From: Immersiella caudata
Lineage: Eukaryota; Ascomycota; Sordariomycetes; Sordariales; Lasiosphaeriaceae
Reading direction: 5' to 3'
Assembly (NCBI GenBank): GCA_030512335.1
Contig: JAULSU010000006.1
Span: forward strand, 2,356,001-2,420,000
DNA: 64,000 bases
Under the pieces are notes generated by a model, which was given only the letters and a program-made list of their open reading frames with translations, searched no databases and was not told where the DNA came from. The translations under genes and the position numbers were made by a program. Shown here in pieces: positions 34,074 through 45,796 of the stretch (position 1 is its first letter; each line of letters starts with the position of its first letter).

Positions 34074-35162
34074 ATGTCTTCGCTACAGAAGGTCCTCACA
34101 GGCTTTGTCCTCGCCTTCGGACAGTCGGCAACGGCAGCCATGCAATACAGCTGCACCGGCGGCGTTGGCACGGGAAACTTGTACTGCGTGAATGCGGCGA
34201 ACTAGCTCATTAGCACGTCAACAGGCTGTGACGGAAAAGCGTGGGTTCCCGGCAACAGGATCGAGCGCTCCTTCTACACCTGCAAATCCGGCCTGCAGCC
34301 CAACGGCGGCAGGAGCGTGGGAGACTGGACCCTATGCAAGATGTTTGGTCCGCTCATCAACCGCTATTCCGCGGGCTCCTTTTGCGACGAAGATACCGGC
34401 ATCTGCGGCACCCTGGGTTATACGCCGCCGTCTGGCAAGCGTGACGACGTCAGAGCTGGCACCAATGAAACATCGCCCAACAGCCCCGAGACCATTTTGT
34501 GGACTCTCGACTTGGATACGACGTCCGAGAACCCGGAGGACATCGTCCAAGCCCGCGTCGTCGTGTTTGACAGGCTCCAGGCTGCTGACGATGCCGTTGA
34601 GTCCCATGCGGCGAAAATTCCCCGCGACATCGGCATCAGCAGCCTCACCCGCCGCGCCGACGGGTGCCAGGTCTCCAACGCAGGGGCAGCCCTCTCCACC
34701 CGCACAGGCCAATGCTGCTTCCAACGCATCACCAGCGTCTGGCAGACGGCCAACGGCCGAGCCCCCACCTCATCGACTTACAACAACCTACGCGAGGCCC
34801 AGCGAGTCGAGTTCAGACGCGCGTTTGGCCGCAACGACGCCGCTCAATCGCACTCGTACACGACACAAAATAACAATTATGGCGCTGCACATACCGCACC
34901 GCAGTTTGGAGCCACTGCTACTGGCGGTTACCGGACGTGGACAGCGGTGGCTGTATTTTCCAACCAGGCCGTGCTCGATGATTTTGCACATCGCGCCGTG
35001 AACGACATGGCGTCCAATGGGATCATTGCTGCCGTGTACGAGATTGTGGATTCGGGGAATAATGGCGTCGTCAGGCTTGTCATCTTTGTGGTAGGAGGTC
35101 CAATGACGCGCCGTCCAATCCGTAATGGCTGCGAAACGGTGTTGGCCAAAGGAAGAGAATAG
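34074..35162 (+). pseudogene. Secreted protein gene with in-frame TAG at codon 44
   Basis: One frame of 363 codons runs from ATG 34074 (context CACCATGT) to a stop at 35160-35162, broken only by TAG at 34203-34205. A signal peptide (MSSLQKVLTGFVLAFGQSATA) precedes a Cys-containing region, then SFYTCKSGLQPNGG and a long C-terminal domain ending VRLVIFVVGG. The downstream frame has no other stop and looks protein-like, while its own next usable start is far in. Either the gene is a nonsense pseudogene, or a 78-nt intron (GTACTG donor at 34182, CAACAG acceptor at 34259) removes the stop in frame; no clear branch site supports that. Family not recognised. Confidence 0.55.
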
Positions 35163-35620
35163 ATGCACAATATCGTATTGTCGCCAACTTGAAGCATTGC
35201 AAAGCGAAGAACGGCCGATGCCTCGTTGTGCTGAGGCGAATCGGCCGCAAGTGAATTTTGAGATGGCCAATGCGCACTTTCCCTCCACCACCGGCTCACC
35301 TTTCCAAAAGGGGCCACGTCGGATTGGTTGGGGCGGCATTCCCCCGTATTACGAATTTTCCCGAGACCACCACGTGTTGACGCGTCAACTTTAAAATGCT
35401 ACACAAAGTTTCTCCCTCAACTGCAGCGTCGTACACGTCAATTCTTACGTGTCTCGCAGCCCTTGCGACAGCCTCATTTCCCTTTCGACTCTTTTAAGTT
35501 TTCAACATGCCCGATTGATAAGGCGACCCAACCCATCGTCACACCCTCTTCTTAACCCCGCTTAACCCCGCCATCCCACCTCTTGAGCAATCACCAATTT
35601 TCCTCACACCCAACAGCAAA
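35163..35620. other. Intergenic, 458 bp
   Basis: Promoter region of the FAD monooxygenase gene, with C/T-rich tracts close to the start codon. No gene is supported. Confidence 0.45.
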
Positions 35621-37152
35621 ATGCACATCATAATCACAGGCGGCGGCATCGCCGGCCTCTCGACCTACCTCTTCCTCCGCAAAAACCTTCCTCCCTCCCC
35701 TCCATACACAATTTCCCTCTACGAATCCCACCGCCCCCGCACCCCCAACCCCAACCCCAACCCCAACGCATTAAACCACCAGCCCGAACATGAACCCAGT
35801 TTCGACACCCTCTCCATCTCCACCGCCATCGTCGGCGGCGGCCTAGGTGTCTCTCCCAACGGCATGCGCGCGCTGTACGATCTCGATCCCGATTTGCACG
35901 CTGCTGTCTCGGCGCAGGGATTTCCCTGCGAGCACTTTGTGTTTATGGGAGAGAACGGGTGGACTTTGGGCGTGCAAAGAACGGGGGATAACGGTGGGTA
36001 TGAAGGGTCTGAGGGGAGAGAGGAGGTGTGTGTGAGTAGCTCGCGACATGGGCTGTGGAGGTGTTTGAATGAGAAGGTGGGGAGGGAGGTGGTCAAGTAT
36101 CGGCGGGTTGTCGGGGTGGAGGTGAGGGAGACAGGGAGGAGGTTGGTAAGGTTTGAGGATGGGGGCGAGGAGGAGTGTGATGTTTTGGTGGGGGCGGATG
36201 GAGTTAGGAGTGTGGTTAGGGGGAGTTTGTTTGAGGGGGTGGAGGGGACGGGGCCGAGGTATACGTGAGTGACACCGGAGACTCAAGAGGAGAGGATGAC
36301 CAAAGGGGGATGCTAACGGATATAGGGGCGCGTCGGGAATAGGAGGGTTTGTCGACACCGACCTGCCGGCGAGGGTCTTGGAGAATAAAGCAATGGTCTT
36401 TACCTTTGGTGGGAGTGGATTCTTCGGGTACGGAAGCGGCGGCCCCCCCGAAGCGAAGAGTCTGATGTGGTGGTCGACATTCGAGACGGACGATCTGCCC
36501 TCTCGGGAGAACCTGGACCGGGAGGAGATCAAGGCCGACATGCGGAAGCGGCACGCAAACTCTGCGGATCCCGTGATCCGGGACATCATCGCCAAGGCCG
36601 AGGTGGAAAGCATCTACCCTACCTGGGTGCTCCCGGACCTCCCGCACTGGGGCGAAAACGGCATCGTCTTGGTTGGTGATGCCGCCCATGCGCTGAGTCC
36701 AACGACGGGACAAGGTGCGTCGCAAGCGTTGGAGGATGCCCAGACGCTGTCGCTTTTGCTTGCAGGAACGCTAAAGCGCGCTTACGACACTGGCGCCGAG
36801 GGCGGTTCGTTGGAGGAGAAGGAGAAGGACGCCGTTGCGGTGTCGCTCAAGTTGTTCTACGACATCCGCGCGCCCCGCATCAAGGCCATTGCGGAGCGGG
36901 GGAGGAAAATGGACCAACAGAAGAAAGAGATGAGCTGGTTTGAGGAGTACGGAATGTACTGCTTCTTCTGGTTGATGATGCACTTTTCCCCTCTAAGTAA
37001 GTGCTACGAGCCGTGCCCCACCTGCGGTGCAACCCCTACTAATGCGTGCACTTGTAGGAAAGCTCGCGATGGGAGACGTGAACACCCAGCTGTACGGGTG
37101 GTCGGCAAAGGCGGAAGTCGAGAAAGCTCTGGCGAGTGTCGAGTCGTCATGA
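35621..37152 (+). CDS. FAD-dependent (flavoprotein) monooxygenase
   Basis: Three exons, 35621-36264, 36326-36996 and 37058-37152, giving 469 residues. The N-terminal dinucleotide fold reads ITGGGIAGLSTYLFL. The DG motif is DVLVGADGVRSVVR and the FAD ribityl-binding motif IVLVGDAAHALSPTTGQG. This is the class A hydroxylase layout (salicylate/zeaxanthin-epoxidase type). A Pro-Asn tandem (PNPNPNPN) interrupts the fold at about 44-50, longer than usual. There is no signal peptide or C-terminal membrane span. Substrate unknown; no biosynthetic neighbour is adjacent. Intron 1 has GTGAGT and GCTAAC, and intron 2 GTAAGT, so the joins are secure. Confidence 0.88.
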
Positions 37153-37399
37153 TTCCATTCACAGACTTGAATCCCCAAAAAAATTATACGATACAAATTC
37201 TTCGTTTCCATTTCTTCGTACCAGGTGTGAGCTCTAGACCATCTCCAATGCTAATAATACCGGGCTATAATACAAGAAAAATCTCTCCATGACAATCAGA
37301 GCTCATCGCCGGACGCACCCCTCAGCTATAAAAGTACAGTCAGTCGTTCATATCGTTCATCAAACCTCGTAACACCCGAAACCTTTTCGCACAAATTTC
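37153..37399. other. Convergent 3' spacer with TATAAAAG
   Basis: A 247-bp spacer lies between convergent genes. A good TATAAAAG at 37327-37334 on the plus strand sits downstream of both genes, where no promoter is expected. Confidence 0.35.
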
Positions 37400-38017
37400 C
37401 TAGCACACCTGCTGGTTCAGCACCGCAATCGTCACATCACTCTCATCCATAAACCCGCTCACACTCTGGCTGTTCGACTGCAGCAGAATCCGATTCCTCA
37501 ACGTAAACGTCACGACCCTCTGGTTCGCACTGTTCACCTGCACCCTCGCCTCGGTGAAATCATCCTTCAAGAACGGATTTCCCGCCCCGCCGTACTGCGC
37601 GCTCGTAACCGTCACGGCGCCGGGGGATCCACCCGTGAGCTGGCCCGGGCTGAGGCTGTACTGGCTGTTGAAGGTCCCCGTGACGCCAGAGTCGAGCTGG
37701 ATGTAGCCGTGGTAGGTGGACTTGAGGGTGGCCTTGGTGCAGCCGATGGGGAATTGGTAGCGCAGGACAATGTCGCATTGCTTTTCGCGCTGCGAGGAGG
37801 GGGCGCCGAGGCCGACTTCGACTTGGTAGTCGGTGAAGCCGTAGGTGATGACGGTGCCTTCGTCGTCGAGGGAGGTGGTGAAGGTGCCCGAGGGGCAGCC
37901 GGAGCCGGTGGCGGAGAAGGAGATGAGCTGGGCGGGCTCCGAGGGGGCGGTTTGCCGCGTGATGAGGGGGGACGCGGCGGCGAGGAGGGGGAGGAAGAGG
38001 GCGGTGAGGGACTTCAT
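37400..38017 (-). CDS. Secreted DUF4360-family protein
   Basis: Single exon, 205 codons. A signal peptide (MKSLTALFLPLLAAASP) is followed by a beta-rich domain with GSGCPSGTFTTSLDDEGTVI, CDIVLRYQFPIGC and LNQQVC at the end. These Cys-bearing segments, the spacing and the length of about 200 fit the DUF4360 family of small secreted fungal proteins. A possible TATA element (TATTTATA on the minus strand, 38143-38136) is about 120 bp upstream. Function of the family unknown. Confidence 0.85.
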   Translation of the reverse strand: MKSLTALFLPLLAAASPLITRQTAPSEPAQLISFSATGSGCPSGTFTTSLDDEGTVITYGFTDYQVEVGLGAPSSQREKQCDIVLRYQFPIGCTKATLKSTYHGYIQLDSGVTGTFNSQYSLSPGQLTGGSPGAVTVTSAQYGGAGNPFLKDDFTEARVQVNSANQRVVTFTLRNRILLQSNSQSVSGFMDESDVTIAVLNQQVC

Positions 38018-40944
38018 TTTGGATGGTTGACTTGGTGGTAATGAGGTGAGACGGGAAGGAGTTGGGATGAAAACCGGGGTGGATGGGTGGGATGAGGAGA
38101 ATGGAACCGGGTCAGATGGAGACGAGGATTGGGGATATAAATATTCAGAGTTTGGGTCAGTCTGTCAGACGCATCGGAGGAACTGTCAGAGTGGAAAAGG
38201 GAACTGCCGTCGGTCAAAGTCTGCCCCGCAAGGGCATAGCCATGGTCGAGGGTAGCATATGACGCCCCTTACATCATTTCAGAGTCGTACTAGGCAGGCA
38301 GGCAGGACCCCCGGATTTGAGGCCTTATGAGATGGGATGGGGTGTGGGAAGAGGGCGGCGCAGAATGAGGAAGGTTACAAGGCGATGCGCAAGTGCGAGT
38401 TGAGGCCTGAGCGACTGCGGTTAGGAAACGGGGCTATCATTGGCATTGTGGGGCCGACTGCGATGACAGCGTCAGCCGTGAAAGACCAGGAGTGCTGCGA
38501 CTGCGGAATACGGCACAGCTTTTTGGTACGTTGTCAGAACTCAGGGGTTTTTTTTTTCACCCATGTGTAAGTAAAAGGTAAGCGTGGATTCAGGGGACGG
38601 TACCGACCAGCCGAGCTTCGCTTGGGCAGTGGCCCGCATTCCAGGGCACTGGTCCCGTGTATTGGCTTCGTGCATACTTATTGTCTTGGCGAACGCCTGA
38701 GTAGGGGGGGACGACGTGCAGAGGGAGCACCCGTTGCGTCAGCCGATCGACGGCTGCATCTGTTTCCGGCCGATGGATTCAGGGATTCCCCAGGAAAGGG
38801 ACGTCTACGCCGCAGCAGCCACTTGTCAGATCCGTCACCAGGAAAAAGGGGCACAAGCCACACTCTCTTTTAGCGACATGGCTGCCTTTTGGTTCGTCCC
38901 AGCGCCGTGGGCATGTCGCAGGTTCCCCATTTACCCGGGAAGCGCGCCTCGTTGCAAACGCCCATTTTTGGAGGCAAATGCCCTTAGAATTGGCCGGGCT
39001 GGAGCGTGGCTTCGCGGCTAAGAGGAGCTCGCCTAACCATAAGCGCCACGCAGCTTATGTCCGCAGTCAAGGTGAGCGGCATAACTGTCGCTAATATCGA
39101 CAAGGCAGCCGCGGTGAGCAAGTTTAAGACAAAACCGGGAACCATACGAAAGGCGCAGGACCCCCGTGCCTCACGACTCCAATGATTTTGCCTTTTGTGG
39201 CCCCCGAGTGAATCCTCACGGAAGTTGCACGACGTCGCTAAAGATGAGGCAGCCAAACGACAAACTCGCGAGTGTCGGATTCTACAAGGCTTTGTTGATG
39301 GGTTCTGGAGTGGAGTTAATTCGCAAAAGAGGCACGCGACGAGGTTGAGTTGATATTGCAAAACCAACCAGAACACCAGAATCGAGTCATCAGCGTGGTC
39401 CTCACGAGGTTGGGTATGATTCGGCGTGGCAGAGTCGTTGCGATGGCGGCTTCGCAGTTGCTTTTTTGTTAGTTCAAGAGCCCTACGGCGCGGCCCGGTA
39501 TCGGATGGTGGCTTTGCCCGTTGGTGGTGAGGATACGAGAATGATGTTGAGTCGTTGCCCGAGGACTCAAGGGAACTCTTCCCGCGGGGTTGCATCGTGA
39601 ATCCTAACTCCAGAAACCAGGTGAAAGGCATTTTGAAGGATCCTTCCTGAAGGGCACAAGTGGCTTGTCAAGGGGCTTGGCGGGTTAATCAAAAGTCCTC
39701 GGTGTAAGTACCACCTCGCTTTCCAGGACAAGATTTAATTTCCCCTGAAACATGCAAGGAAGGTCTTTTGACCGGGAAACGGGCGCGAGTGGAACGTAGT
39801 GTAATCATGGGGTTGCATGCTGCCTGTCGTGGTGGTGTAGGGAGACGGCACGGGCGGGAGGAGTCGGGAAAGGGGGCTCGAAATGCCCGATGTTGCGCTG
39901 AGCTTTGCTTACCTTGTTCTTGGCCCCCAATCGCGACAGACTCACCAGTACGCCGCCAAAACTGAATCCGCCGCGGATTCTGTCCACTCGTGTCAGTGAC
40001 TTCAACGTCTTGGTCATTTTATCTGACTGATCAAAATCAACGACCAATCCGCGGGCCTCAGACTATTCGGCTCAAAACGAGCTGAAGTGCCTTGCCGGTA
40101 TGCACGGTATGCACGGTATCACATGAGCAAGCTGAAGAAGTAACTGGAATACCTGCATAGATAGCTGAGTTTCGCACTTTATCTCTCGGGCTAGCTGCAG
40201 GTCGTCACACAATCGCGAGCAGCCGATTGCGTTAGGACGACCCGAGTCTGTGCTGCCCATAGCGCGGCGACCGATCATGGCTAAGCTGTTCGTCGATATG
40301 AGGTCGAAACCGTAGACAAGAACCTGGATTGACCCGCAAAGCCTCGGTTTAAGGCCCGGGTGCTCCGGGAGAACCTCTACCCATGGACTCGGACACAGCT
40401 GAAAGAGCGTGGAAACTTTTGCAGTGTCGTTCTGAATCGTGGAGCAAGAGACTTCATTCAGCTAGGTACTAATCGTCTTTAGTCCAAAACTCTCAACGAC
40501 AACGAGCATTTTTATCGCGGTGTGGGACAGCCCGAAACCCAGTGTCGTGGCCGGTTTTCATTCTTGGGCTCCCTTGACAACGAAGACTTATAGGCTCCTG
40601 CGTCAGAATGCAGGCGACCGGTCACTTTTTGTGCAGCTTGGGAAGTCGATTGGCAACAGAACAGTCTAATTCCGCTGCAGGCCACCGCAGCTCACCCTCA
40701 TTGGTCTCCATTCATCGCAGCTGCCTTGGGCAGAGCTCAAGGCGCACCTGCTCGCACGTGACGCTAGCTTTGATCAGGCAAGAACTTAATTCTGCCCAAA
40801 TGCAATCCCAAATCCGGTTGCCAGTCATCCACTACCCTGAGCGTCTCGCACTTGCCGGCTTATCGAATTTCGCAACTGGTGGCTCGAATCCCCTAAACTT
40901 AATCGACCTAGAACCGGACGAGGGAAAGAACGACCAGGATCGAC
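38018..40944. other. Gene-poor region, 2.9 kb
   Basis: Open frames up to 215 codons exist (for example 39631-38984 minus) but are rich in Arg/Ser/Pro/Cys and have no splice partner or motif. Short (GGCA)n repeats at 38293-38306 and a TGCACGGTA triplication near 40099 were seen. Nothing else is supported. Confidence 0.4.
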
Positions 40945-43929
40945 ATGGCTCTTGTGGGGTCGGAAAGCACCACCCTTCAGCGCGCCGCGCCCGAACGGGA
41001 GTTCGATTGCCAAGAGCAAAACGGGAATCTCCTCGATTCATTCCTCGCCAAGTTGGCGCCCAGAAGGTCGCACAGCTCTGTTGACGGCCCACGCGCTACC
41101 TTCGACGATATTCTCAACGAGGTCAACGCCGCCATTGCTTCTCCCCCGCCTTGGATGAACGAGCTTTGCGAATTGAACTGCACTAGCACCCCGAACGCTG
41201 TATTCGTTGCCGAGACCCTTCATCGCTACCAGGAGCGCCAGCCTTGGTGCATTGATGAAAACAAGGTTGCAAGACTCCACGCTGCCGTAAAGAGTGTTGC
41301 GGCGCGAAATGCAAGCCCAGATGTCGCTCAGTCATCCCATGCAGTCCCAGCCCTGCTATTCCCAACTTGTGAGGAGAACCTGGACGAGTTTCTCTCCAGG
41401 GCCGACAAGAACTTTCTCTCGCCAGCTGCAAACAACTCTTACATATTTGACAACTCAGCCGCCAGAGCTCAACTCAGCAAGAAGGTCCCCCCAGCATAGG
41501 GATCACGTTGTTGAGCTGGATGAGGTCCTTGGCGTCGCAGGCTTTGTTCCCAGCACCGACACCGGTACGACGGTTGAGGCTGCGAGGAAGGAGTTTCAAC
41601 AACATCTCAGGGTCTGCGGTACGGATTTCGGTTATTGTGTAGAAGCTTCACTTGGCAGCCCGGATTCGGGCGCTTCAGACTTCACTCAACCGCAATCAGA
41701 CGATGACGGACGCTCCGCTCAAGACATTTTCCAAGTCCTTTCTCTGTACGGCCGGCTTCAAATCGTCACTAGAGAGCTGCAACGACTAGGAGTCTTGGGA
41801 GACAGGCTAATCTACATGAGGCGGCGCCAGATGGACCACGTTGGTCCAGAAGGCCCCGACGAGGCGCGCAGGTTCGTCGAGGCTGTGGCTATTGACATTG
41901 AAGTCTTGCAAAAGCTTTTTACTTCGCTGGTTCACTTTCAGCAAAAGTTTGAGAGACAACAGAATCAACGTCTGTGGTGGTCTTCGATTCCAGCCGCCAT
42001 CGGTTCGCTTTTGACGGTACTTTCCTTCCCCTGGCCAGGGAGCCTGCTACTACTTGCATCCTATATGGCTTGGGAACAGTACTGGGGCAGTGCATCGTCA
42101 GCAACGCGCATCGAAGCAGCAAAAGAGCTCAATCTTGGAACGGCAGGGCTGCTCAAGGAACTTTCACTACCCATCCTGGAAAACGGAACCTCGCAACAGC
42201 CCAGTGAATTTACGACCCGGCGCCTATTTCATACACTAGGGACAGTCGGCCAGTTCCTCTGTGTGGTGCTCCAGCTCAATATTCGAGGATTGGAGGCACC
42301 ATTGGACTTCGAAGACCTCATTGACCGGCCGATTTCGCACTTTCGACTTCTGGGGTGTGACAACAGCTTGCCATCAATTTCGATGTTCAGGCAAGAACTA
42401 TCTTGCTTCCCAGGGGTGCATGTCCTTGTGGCTGACACGATCGAGACCTCCGACACAGCCGCCCGGCTTCCGTTGCGCATCAGCCCAGCTGCGTTGATGA
42501 GTGTTTGGCCCACCAAGCTCATCATACGTAGAAAGTCAAGAATGTGGCGCTGGAGAGAGATCCGAGAAGACCATCTCGAGGACATAATCCTGAACCCCAA
42601 GCAAGCTGGATCCGAAGAGAGATATGATCTTCATCAAAGCCTTTGTATCGAAACCGGATGTGACGATGATGCTACGGTTCCCCAATTGCTCAACATGAGG
42701 GAACGCGCACGATCTCCAGTTCACGAATCGATTGTCAGGACAACAGAAGGAACAGAGAAACCGGAGAGCACGACCGCCAGGAGTCCCGTCCACAGCCCAG
42801 ACGCGCACATTGACGACACGCAGGCGGCTGCCTCCCAGCACACCAGTCATATTGAACAGCAAGGCAAGACACCCGTGGCTCCGCACAGAGAGACAGAGGG
42901 AGGAGCTCGCGAAACAAAGTGCCCATGGGAAGCCGAAAAAGAAGAGTCCAGACGATCTGCAGTCATTTTCGATGGTTGCCGACGCCCACGTGGGAGACTA
43001 CTTGGTCGCAAAGCCTACTTTGAGCTGGATCAGACCCAAATGGGGATTCAAGTCAACGCCGGTTTTTTTGCACTTCAATTCCAGTCCGTGTTAAAATATA
43101 ATAAAGGTGTTCCTTACAGGAAAACCCTCACCAGTGAGGATGATCCTGATCTTGATCGATTTTCGGGCGTTCTGCTTAGTCTGCACACCGGTACCATGCG
43201 CCGTGTCACTATCGGGGAAGTAGCGGTACGTGCGGCGAGGATGATGCGGACGAGAGACCGCCTGAATAGTGACGGTAAGAGAGGGGAAGCCGAAGGGAAC
43301 CCTAGACCCGATGACCGCATAGCTGCAATCAGGAAACTGGCAGATTTCTCGGGTGTCATACGCAAAGAGCTCATCGCGCTGTACGACAAGTCTCGTATCC
43401 TTCCTATTTCACGAAAAACGAACCCGTGGTTTTCGGCGCTCAAGGACTCGGATTACAACATCACGGTGGCCGCCGTCGTCCCTGACTGCGATGAGACACC
43501 CGAAAATCTGTGTCCGCATGCCCAGAGTCCGGACCGGGAGGTGCAATGGGAATTTCCGGAGAAATTCCGTTTGAAGACAGCAGTGGTGCTCGGCGAGAAC
43601 GAGCATCTCGAAGAAGGACGTTCATATATATGGGACAACTCACCGAGTCCAATCTTAATCGCCAAGGTCATTGGATCTCGCCGAGAAGGGAATGGTCAGT
43701 GCTATTATCTTTCGGTCAGGCAGGCTGTTCTTCCGGGCTGGCTGAGGCGGTATTTATCATACCGAACGGTGAGGGAACCATCCAAGCGCAGCGAGCACGT
43801 CCCAGACTCAAATTGCATCATTGGTTCAGGCGACGAATTTGAGAGGTGAGTTGTCAGCCCGGATGGTTGGGCGTCCTACTGACAATACCTTTTTTCAGGG
43901 ACGTTGAGAGGATCTTGTCATCGGATTGA
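40945..43929 (+). CDS. Unknown protein with membrane hairpin, probable frameshift near 41490
   Basis: The plus-strand coding region begins at ATG 40945, runs to about 41490 in one frame, continues in the +1 frame to 43845, then splices (GTGAGT, CTGAC, TTTCAG) to 43899-43929. Between the frames lies a C6 run (41487-41492); with one C fewer the frame would be continuous and the protein 976 residues. Alternatively a GC-AG intron (41477-41540) would give 955, but it lacks a branch site. The protein has a charged N-terminal part, a hydrophobic hairpin near residues 350-380 (SLLTVLSFPWPGSLLLLASYM), a Ser/Thr/Glu-rich middle and a C-terminal globular part. The 3' intron argues that the gene is or was real. 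Family not recognised. Confidence 0.6.
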
Positions 43930-44262
43930 ACTCAGCCACTCTTTCGCTGATCCGCCCCGGGTCATCTCCGAGGTCAACTACCAACACGAAGGCGTCATGC
44001 CAGTGGGGAGGGGACGGAAAGAACCAACGAAGCTAGCAGTGAGTTGCATGCTGAGGACTCGAACACTTTTATTGTTTTTCGCAACGTGTAACTGTTAGTG
44101 GTGGGCGATATTGCTGCAGACAAGTATGTTCAAAGCGCGACCTCTGAAATTGTCTAGTGGCGCTGTTGGCAGACCCTGATTCAAGATTGACGCTAATAAC
44201 TGGCGAGATGCGTGATTTTAGACGTCTACTGACCTGCCCAGCTCATCTCGCTACAGAATCTC
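43930..44262. other. Convergent 3' spacer, 333 bp
   Basis: No gene or motif was seen between the two convergent genes. Confidence 0.45.
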
Positions 44263-44662
44263 TCATACACCTTCGTAAACCCCAGAATCCTTTGACATCA
44301 GGTATGGTAGCCCAACCCTCTTGACAAACTTGAACTCCCGAGGCTTCACAAACATCGGCTCCGTCGCAGCAAAGTAGGGCTTGTAGTAATCTTTTGGGAT
44401 CTGCTCTTGCCAGATCCACTCTTCCGTTGCGTCCCTTCTTGCGGTTAGCTACTGTCACTGTGCAAATCCTAAGCATGGATGCTTACCAATCTTCAACCCA
44501 TGAGATGGTGCCGGGGTCCTCGGATGATTGGTAGACCTCAAAGAAGCGACATTTTGGCTCGGCGATGACTCGGTCGTAGACGGGTTTGAAATGCTCGAAG
44601 AACTTGTCGACGCTTTCAGGGGCGATGTAGATGGTGACGTGGAGACTGGTACCCGACGCCAT
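44263..44662 (-). CDS. Small dimeric alpha/beta-barrel (ABM-like) protein
   Basis: Two exons on the minus strand, 44662-44487 and 44434-44263, 115 residues. The 52-nt intron runs from GTAAGC to AGAAG; the earlier acceptor CGCAAG would give an immediate stop, so the later one was chosen. The beginning SLHVTIYIAPESVDKFFEHFKPVYDRVIAEPKCRFFEVYQ has the pattern of the antibiotic-biosynthesis-monooxygenase / ferredoxin-like ABM fold, with a pair of strands around a helix and the FFEVYQSSEDPGTISWVEDW block. The C-terminus (YYKPYFAATEP) fits a common fungal variant. No signal peptide is present. Substrate unknown. Confidence 0.78.
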
Positions 44663-45211
44663 GGCTGTCGACGATGCGTGAAGAACCGATTGCACAGAAA
44701 TTGCGTAGTACAAGTAAGTTTCCGGGAGGGTGGGCGAGTCCGACTTTTTATGGCAGTACGCGGTAAGCTGCACCTTTGTCATATCTCCGAAGTCAGCAAT
44801 TGTGTGCTAACGGTGGCGACGTCATCGACCGAAGAGCAGCGAACGACATTTGAGATGTCGTACTCTGATCACCTGTCAAGGGTGCCAGTGTTGGACGCTT
44901 GTCGCACCTTGACGGTGCGTTAGGGGAATTGGCGGTTTTTGGTGGACCCAGCGGGGTGCATGCGGGGTTAGGTTTGGACGTGAGATTTCACCTTGGCAGA
45001 ATTCTTTGCAGCCAAGATCCGTAGAGAATAACCAAGCATCTTCACCACTTTTTCATGCTTGGGTCGTGCATCGGACTCTCGGACTCTGAGCGGCCTGGAA
45101 ATTGCACCGAACACGGCTTGTGAGGTATCGGTTTGTTTGCGCTCGGATCACAATGGATCTGATTAACGTTCCAGAATTCTTGCTGTGCTATCTTCGCCTA
45201 TTTCCGGAATG
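44663..45211. other. Intergenic, 549 bp
   Basis: Promoter region of the ABM-like gene and 3' flank of the secreted-protein gene. Nothing else is recognised. Confidence 0.4.
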
Positions 45212-45796
45212 TCAATGGTGGTGGTTTCTGGGTACCACCCTAACATGCTGTACACATCCCGCGGTAGACCCAACAAGCTTCAAGTCCCGAAAGTTGCCAC
45301 CGCCGAGAGCCGACGTATCAGCCACCCCTGGGTATTTGACCATCTCGATAAGACCTAGCTCGACACATGGTGACTTGGCTTGCTCTGCTCCTTCCCCCCT
45401 GAAGTTCAACGCGTTAGTGACACCCGTGCTGTGTCGTTGCCAAGAAGAGAAACATTGCTGGGCTACCTACGAGAAGATTCGGCATGACGCGCCGTGGTCC
45501 GCCCATACAGATCCCAGGTTCTCATAGAATGGCGCTGGGACCTGATAGCATGTTTCATTGGTCCCAAAGAAGAAAACCTCGCAAAAGCCTGTCCAGTTGG
45601 GCTCCGTGCACATGTAGACCTGTGATTCAAGTTAGACCCTTGGACGTTGCAGAGGGGAGTGGTACCCCGACAGAATTGGACGTACATTACCAGGAGTGTC
45701 GCGCGGTGTCAAGCTCTCTGATATACCGTCCAGAGGGGCAGCCATTGCTCCCGAGAGGAAGGGAAGAAGGAAAAAAGAGGATGGCAGATAAGTCAT
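45212..45796 (-). CDS. Small cysteine-rich secreted protein
   Basis: Three exons on the minus strand, 45796-45686, 45619-45471 and 45398-45212, 148 residues. Introns have a GTACGT donor with CACAG acceptor, and a GTAGGT donor with CACTAAC branch and TTCAG acceptor; phases match. A signal peptide (MTYLPSSFFLLPFLSGAMAAP) is followed by VYMCTEPNWTGFCE, then ETCYQVP, ASCRIFS and AGCVQHV. This spacing is that of a family of fungal secreted proteins of 130-150 residues with a V-Y-x-C-T-x3-W/F-x-G-x-C opening. Six mature Cys suggest three disulphides. It may be an effector or surface protein; function unknown. Confidence 0.72.

Noticed and set aside
34192..35001. 270-codon plus frame overlapping the secreted-protein gene
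   Set aside because: Arg/Pro/Ser/Thr-rich shadow of the GC-rich coding frame; no signal peptide or motif.
38984..39631. 215-codon minus frame in the gene-poor region
   Set aside because: Composition unlike protein, no splice partner, no recognised segment.
41370..41540. GT-AG intron using the GTGAGG donor at about 41370
   Set aside because: Phase fits and the donor is good, but it would remove about 35 codons that look protein-like; the C-run frameshift or the short GC-AG intron explains the data more simply.
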